Assembly (NCBI GenBank): GCA_964346495.1
Contig: CAYFUW010000077.1
Coordinates: 1-9,752, forward strand
From: JBGZFC01 sp964346495
Lineage (GTDB): Bacteria; Bacteroidota; Bacteroidia; Bacteroidales; Dysgonomonadaceae
Length of the DNA: 9,752 bases
Reading direction: 5' to 3'
The notes beneath the pieces were generated by a model, which worked only from the letters and a program-made list of their open reading frames with translations, was not told the origin of the DNA and made no database searches. This document shows, one piece after another, positions 8,463 to 9,752 of the stretch. The position numbers and the translations under genes are program-made. Within the stretch, counting starts at the first letter, position 1. Each line of letters begins with the position of its first letter.

Positions 8463-8477
8463 TTCCCTATTATTGAT

Positions 8478-8485
8478 TATTTTTG
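8478..8485 (+). promoter_or_regulatory. Bacteroidetes -7 box for the macro-like gene, back to back with the exporter promoter
   Basis: TATTTTTG on the plus strand matches TAnnTTTG fully and lies 33 bases before the ATG at 8519. The -33 region about 20 bases upstream is T-rich (TTTT/TTTC at 8454-8459) rather than exact TTTG. The -33 regions of the two divergent promoters lie side by side (about 8454-8462), so factors bound there could affect both. Confidence 0.55.
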
Positions 8486-8518
8486 TAAAAGTAAGAAAAT
8501 TGAAAATATATTAAACTT

Positions 8519-8917
8519 ATGAAAACAGACAACTCAAAACGTATATCTCCTGATTTTATCACAGAATTAGATGAGAATGAAATTTTTGTTTTTGGAAGCA
8601 ATTTGGACGGAATGCATGGTGGCGGTGCAGCCAAAATAGCGCATAAAAGTTTTGGTGCCATATGGGGCGAAGGCGTTGGACTTCATGGCAGAACTTACGG
8701 TATTCCTACTATGCATGGCGGTTTGGATGCAATAAAGCCTTATGTGGATGATTTTATCGAATTTGCTCGCACACATCCGGAAATGATATTTCTTGTAACA
8801 CGTGTTGGATGCGGTATTGCAGGTTTTAGTGATGAAGAGATGGCTCCGCTTTTTAAAAATGCCACAGAACTTAAAAATGTCTATTTGCCGAAAGTTTGGT
8901 GGGAGATTCTAAATTAA
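8519..8917 (+). CDS. Macro-domain-like protein (A1S_2505-like family)
   Basis: The 132-residue soluble protein has no signal peptide. Conserved blocks: FVFGSN (23-28), HGGGAAK (33-39), YGIPT (60-64), TRVGCGIAGF (94-103), APLF (109-112) and a closing LPKVW (123-127). I recall this pattern from a small family in phages and bacteria named after A1S_2505 and sometimes called a phage non-structural protein; that name is from memory. Glycine-rich FGSN/GGGAAK and GCGIAG loops resemble the ligand-binding loops of macro domains, which bind or hydrolyse ADP-ribose derivatives. Such activity here is inference. An in-frame TGA at 8501-8503 makes the ATG at 8519 the first start. The gene is divergent from the exporter operon and stands alone, with no phage genes around it. 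The length appears complete. Confidence 0.85.
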   Translation: MKTDNSKRISPDFITELDENEIFVFGSNLDGMHGGGAAKIAHKSFGAIWGEGVGLHGRTYGIPTMHGGLDAIKPYVDDFIEFARTHPEMIFLVTRVGCGIAGFSDEEMAPLFKNATELKNVYLPKVWWEILN

Positions 8918-8944
8918 AAATTAACATTTAAGAATTACAAATTA

Positions 8945-9094
8945 CTATCGTCTTCCGAATAATGGTATCGCAATTAATGGGGTAAGAGCTAAACTCATAA
9001 ATGCGGTAAGCAAAACTTTAGATTGGTATCTCGGCTTACAAAAGAGCCAGGCACAAACGTAACAAAACAAAGCCCAACAGATAATAAACAACAT
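8945..9094 (-). CDS. Predicted small membrane protein, 49 residues
   Basis: A minus-strand frame from ATG (9092-9094) to TAG (8945-8947) encodes a 49-residue hydrophobic protein. Residues 2-19 form one hydrophobic segment rich in Phe, Cys and Trp (LFIICWALFCYVCAWLF), then a basic turn (KPRYQSK, 20-26), then a second segment at about 27-46 containing ALTPLIAIPLF, ending with Arg-Arg. The two-helix hairpin with a short basic loop and a Pro-containing second helix recalls many small bacterial membrane proteins. No other ATG lies upstream before the TAA at 9140-9142. No clear ribosome site or TAnnTTTG promoter is visible. It converges on the macro-like gene, with 27 bases between the stops. Function unknown; being non-genic is the main alternative. 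Confidence 0.5.
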   Translation of the reverse strand: MLFIICWALFCYVCAWLFCKPRYQSKVLLTAFMSLALTPLIAIPLFGRR

Positions 9095-9252
9095 AACTGC
9101 AAATTTTAAATTATTTCGGTATACTGTACTTCTATATAATTAAAACTAAATATTTTTAAGTATATTTGGTGCTATACACATTTTATTATGCTACAGAGTA
9201 GCAAAATATTTATAGTTATATAAAACCCAAACAGATAAGGCACAAAGCAATG

Positions 9253-9321
9253 TAATATAACTCATCCACGCTTCCGCGCGAATCCTTTCGCGTGGTATTA
9301 TCCATAAACCAAGTTATATTA
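9253..9321. repeat. Nested inverted repeat with GC-rich hairpin
   Basis: Outer arms TAATATAACT (9253-9262) and AGTTATATTA (9312-9321) are perfect 10-base inverted copies. Between them CCGCGCGAA (9274-9282) pairs with TTCGCGTGG (9287-9295) across a TCCT loop, nine pairs including one G-U. An alternative pairing joins CCACGC (9266-9271) with GCGTGG (9290-9295). The inner hairpin is far more GC-rich than its surroundings. There is no T-run after it on either strand, so a simple terminator is unlikely. A REP-like or small mobile palindrome, or a structured RNA, would fit. Confidence 0.6.
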
Positions 9322-9327
9322 AACAAG

Positions 9328-9344
9328 CAACTTTCGCAAAGTTG
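9328..9344. repeat. Perfect 7-bp hairpin
   Basis: CAACTTT (9328-9334) and AAAGTTG (9338-9344) are exact inverted copies around a CGC loop, just seven bases right of the larger nested inverted repeat. No T-run follows on either strand. Confidence 0.5.
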
Positions 9345-9394
9345 AGATTACAAATCCATCCGACGATGACATATTAAAACTCAGCAAATTAATA

Positions 9395-9415
9395 AGACGC
9401 CATAATATGACGTCT
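9395..9415 (-). terminator. Palindrome abutting the aminotransferase-like stop codon
   Basis: A 21-base palindrome with nine of ten pairs matching: outer arms AGACG (9395-9399) and CGTCT (9411-9415), inner arms CATA and TATG around one central base. It begins directly after the TAG at 9416-9418 on the minus strand and is followed there by TTATTAATTT, which could act as a weak terminator. Alternatively, the CGTCTCTAC half resembles a short palindromic repeat (GTAGAGACG...CGTCTCTAC) that I recall as dispersed in Bacteroidetes and cyanobacterial genomes; its left arm here is incomplete. Confidence 0.4.
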
Positions 9416-9752
9416 CTACAAAACATTATCAATGTTTACCAAAATATTATCTTCCAAATCGAGCATAGCATTTATAAAATAGACTCTCTTGAATTGGCGT
9501 AAATCGGCAACATATATATCTTTTTCTGAAATTATTCCTTGCTTTAATAAAAACTGTCGCTTTGTGCCGTTCAACAGATAAGTTATTGGTGTAAATAGCT
9601 CTCCTTCTGGGGTTTCAAAAACAAGATTGCTATAAGATGAATCGGTTATTTTTCCGTTTTTAACGATAATAATTTCATCGGCTCCTTCTTTTTTCTCCAA
9701 CAATCTATTAAGAGCACCTCTATCGGCAAATTTATAATTATATATAATATCA
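9416..9752 (-). CDS. Class IV aminotransferase / aminodeoxychorismate lyase-like protein, C-terminal part
   Basis: The minus-strand frame is open from the window edge to TAG at 9416-9418, giving 111 codons of the C-terminal part; the start lies beyond 9752. The TTG at 9701-9703 is not a plausible start because conserved family sequence continues upstream of it. Visible features of the PLP-dependent fold IV family: YKFADR near the edge, whose Lys (codon 9731-9733) aligns with the Schiff-base lysine of PabC-type enzymes; LNRLLEKK; ADEIIIVKNGKI; the cofactor-binding TDSSYSN loop (9626-9646); and NGTKRQFLL. The family includes 4-amino-4-deoxychorismate lyase (folate synthesis), branched-chain aminotransferase and D-amino acid aminotransferase. 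The TDSSYSN and GTKRQFLL forms favour the PabC-like group, often next to pabB in Bacteroidetes, but that neighbour is not visible here. Confidence 0.82.
   Translation of the reverse strand, partial: DIIYNYKFADRGALNRLLEKKEGADEIIIVKNGKITDSSYSNLVFETPEGELFTPITYLLNGTKRQFLLKQGIISEKDIYVADLRQFKRVYFINAMLDLEDNILVNIDNVL

Larger units (their letters stand above)
9095..9415. other. Non-coding interval with three inverted repeats
   Basis: I see no supportable coding frame in these 321 bases. The left part (9095-9250) is very AT-rich and contains a plus-strand TATATTTG at 9161-9168 that matches the -7 consensus but lacks a -33 TTTG and has no gene downstream. The right part (9253-9415) holds a locally GC-rich hairpin inside an outer inverted repeat, a second perfect hairpin, and a near-perfect palindrome touching the stop codon of the aminotransferase-like gene. 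Confidence 0.6.

Noticed and set aside
9416..9703. A complete 95-residue protein starting at TTG 9701-9703
   Set aside because: Conserved family sequence including the probable catalytic Lys continues upstream in the same frame to the window edge, so the gene is cut by the window, not short.

Overview
The window looks like chromosomal DNA from a member of the Bacteroidetes, most likely a Bacteroidales species. The DNA is AT-rich, several start codons lack an obvious Shine-Dalgarno sequence, and intergenic regions carry the Bacteroidetes promoter signature (TTTG about 20 bases upstream of TAnnTTTG). The gene families also fit: a large secreted protein built from YDLWIxGTQV-type repeats, a membrane-anchored AraC regulator and a two-gene ABC exporter. 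No rRNA, tRNA, CRISPR array, transposase or phage structural gene is visible.

Layout from left to right. Positions 1-3146 (minus) are one uninterrupted reading frame of more than 1048 codons that leaves the window at its 3' end. It encodes an exported protein with a signal peptide and five visible repeats of about 200 residues. Positions 3440-4606 (minus) encode a regulator with about seven membrane segments and a C-terminal AraC DNA-binding domain. Positions 4798-8396 (minus) hold a two-gene operon for a heterodimeric ABC exporter whose genes overlap by one base (TAATG). Positions 8519-8917 (plus) encode a small macro-domain-like protein, transcribed divergently from the exporter. Positions 8945-9094 (minus) hold a 49-codon frame for a predicted small membrane protein. 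Positions 9095-9415 are non-coding and carry three separate inverted repeats. Positions 9416-9752 (minus) are the C-terminal part of a class IV aminotransferase / aminodeoxychorismate lyase-like enzyme whose start lies beyond the right edge.

How the parts may work together. The two exporter subunits are complementary: one nucleotide-binding domain has lost the catalytic Glu and switch His, and the other has an altered signature motif. They should therefore form one working and one degenerate ATP site, as in TM287/288-type exporters. The exporter promoter and the macro-like gene promoter lie back to back in a 122-base gap. The membrane AraC protein sits just upstream of the repeat-protein gene on the same strand, so it is a candidate regulator of that gene, but this rests on position only.

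The most unusual material is the repeat protein, with a mosaic pattern of near-identical DNA between non-adjacent repeats, and the hairpin cluster at 9253-9415. I do not see convincing evidence for an entirely new multi-gene system here.
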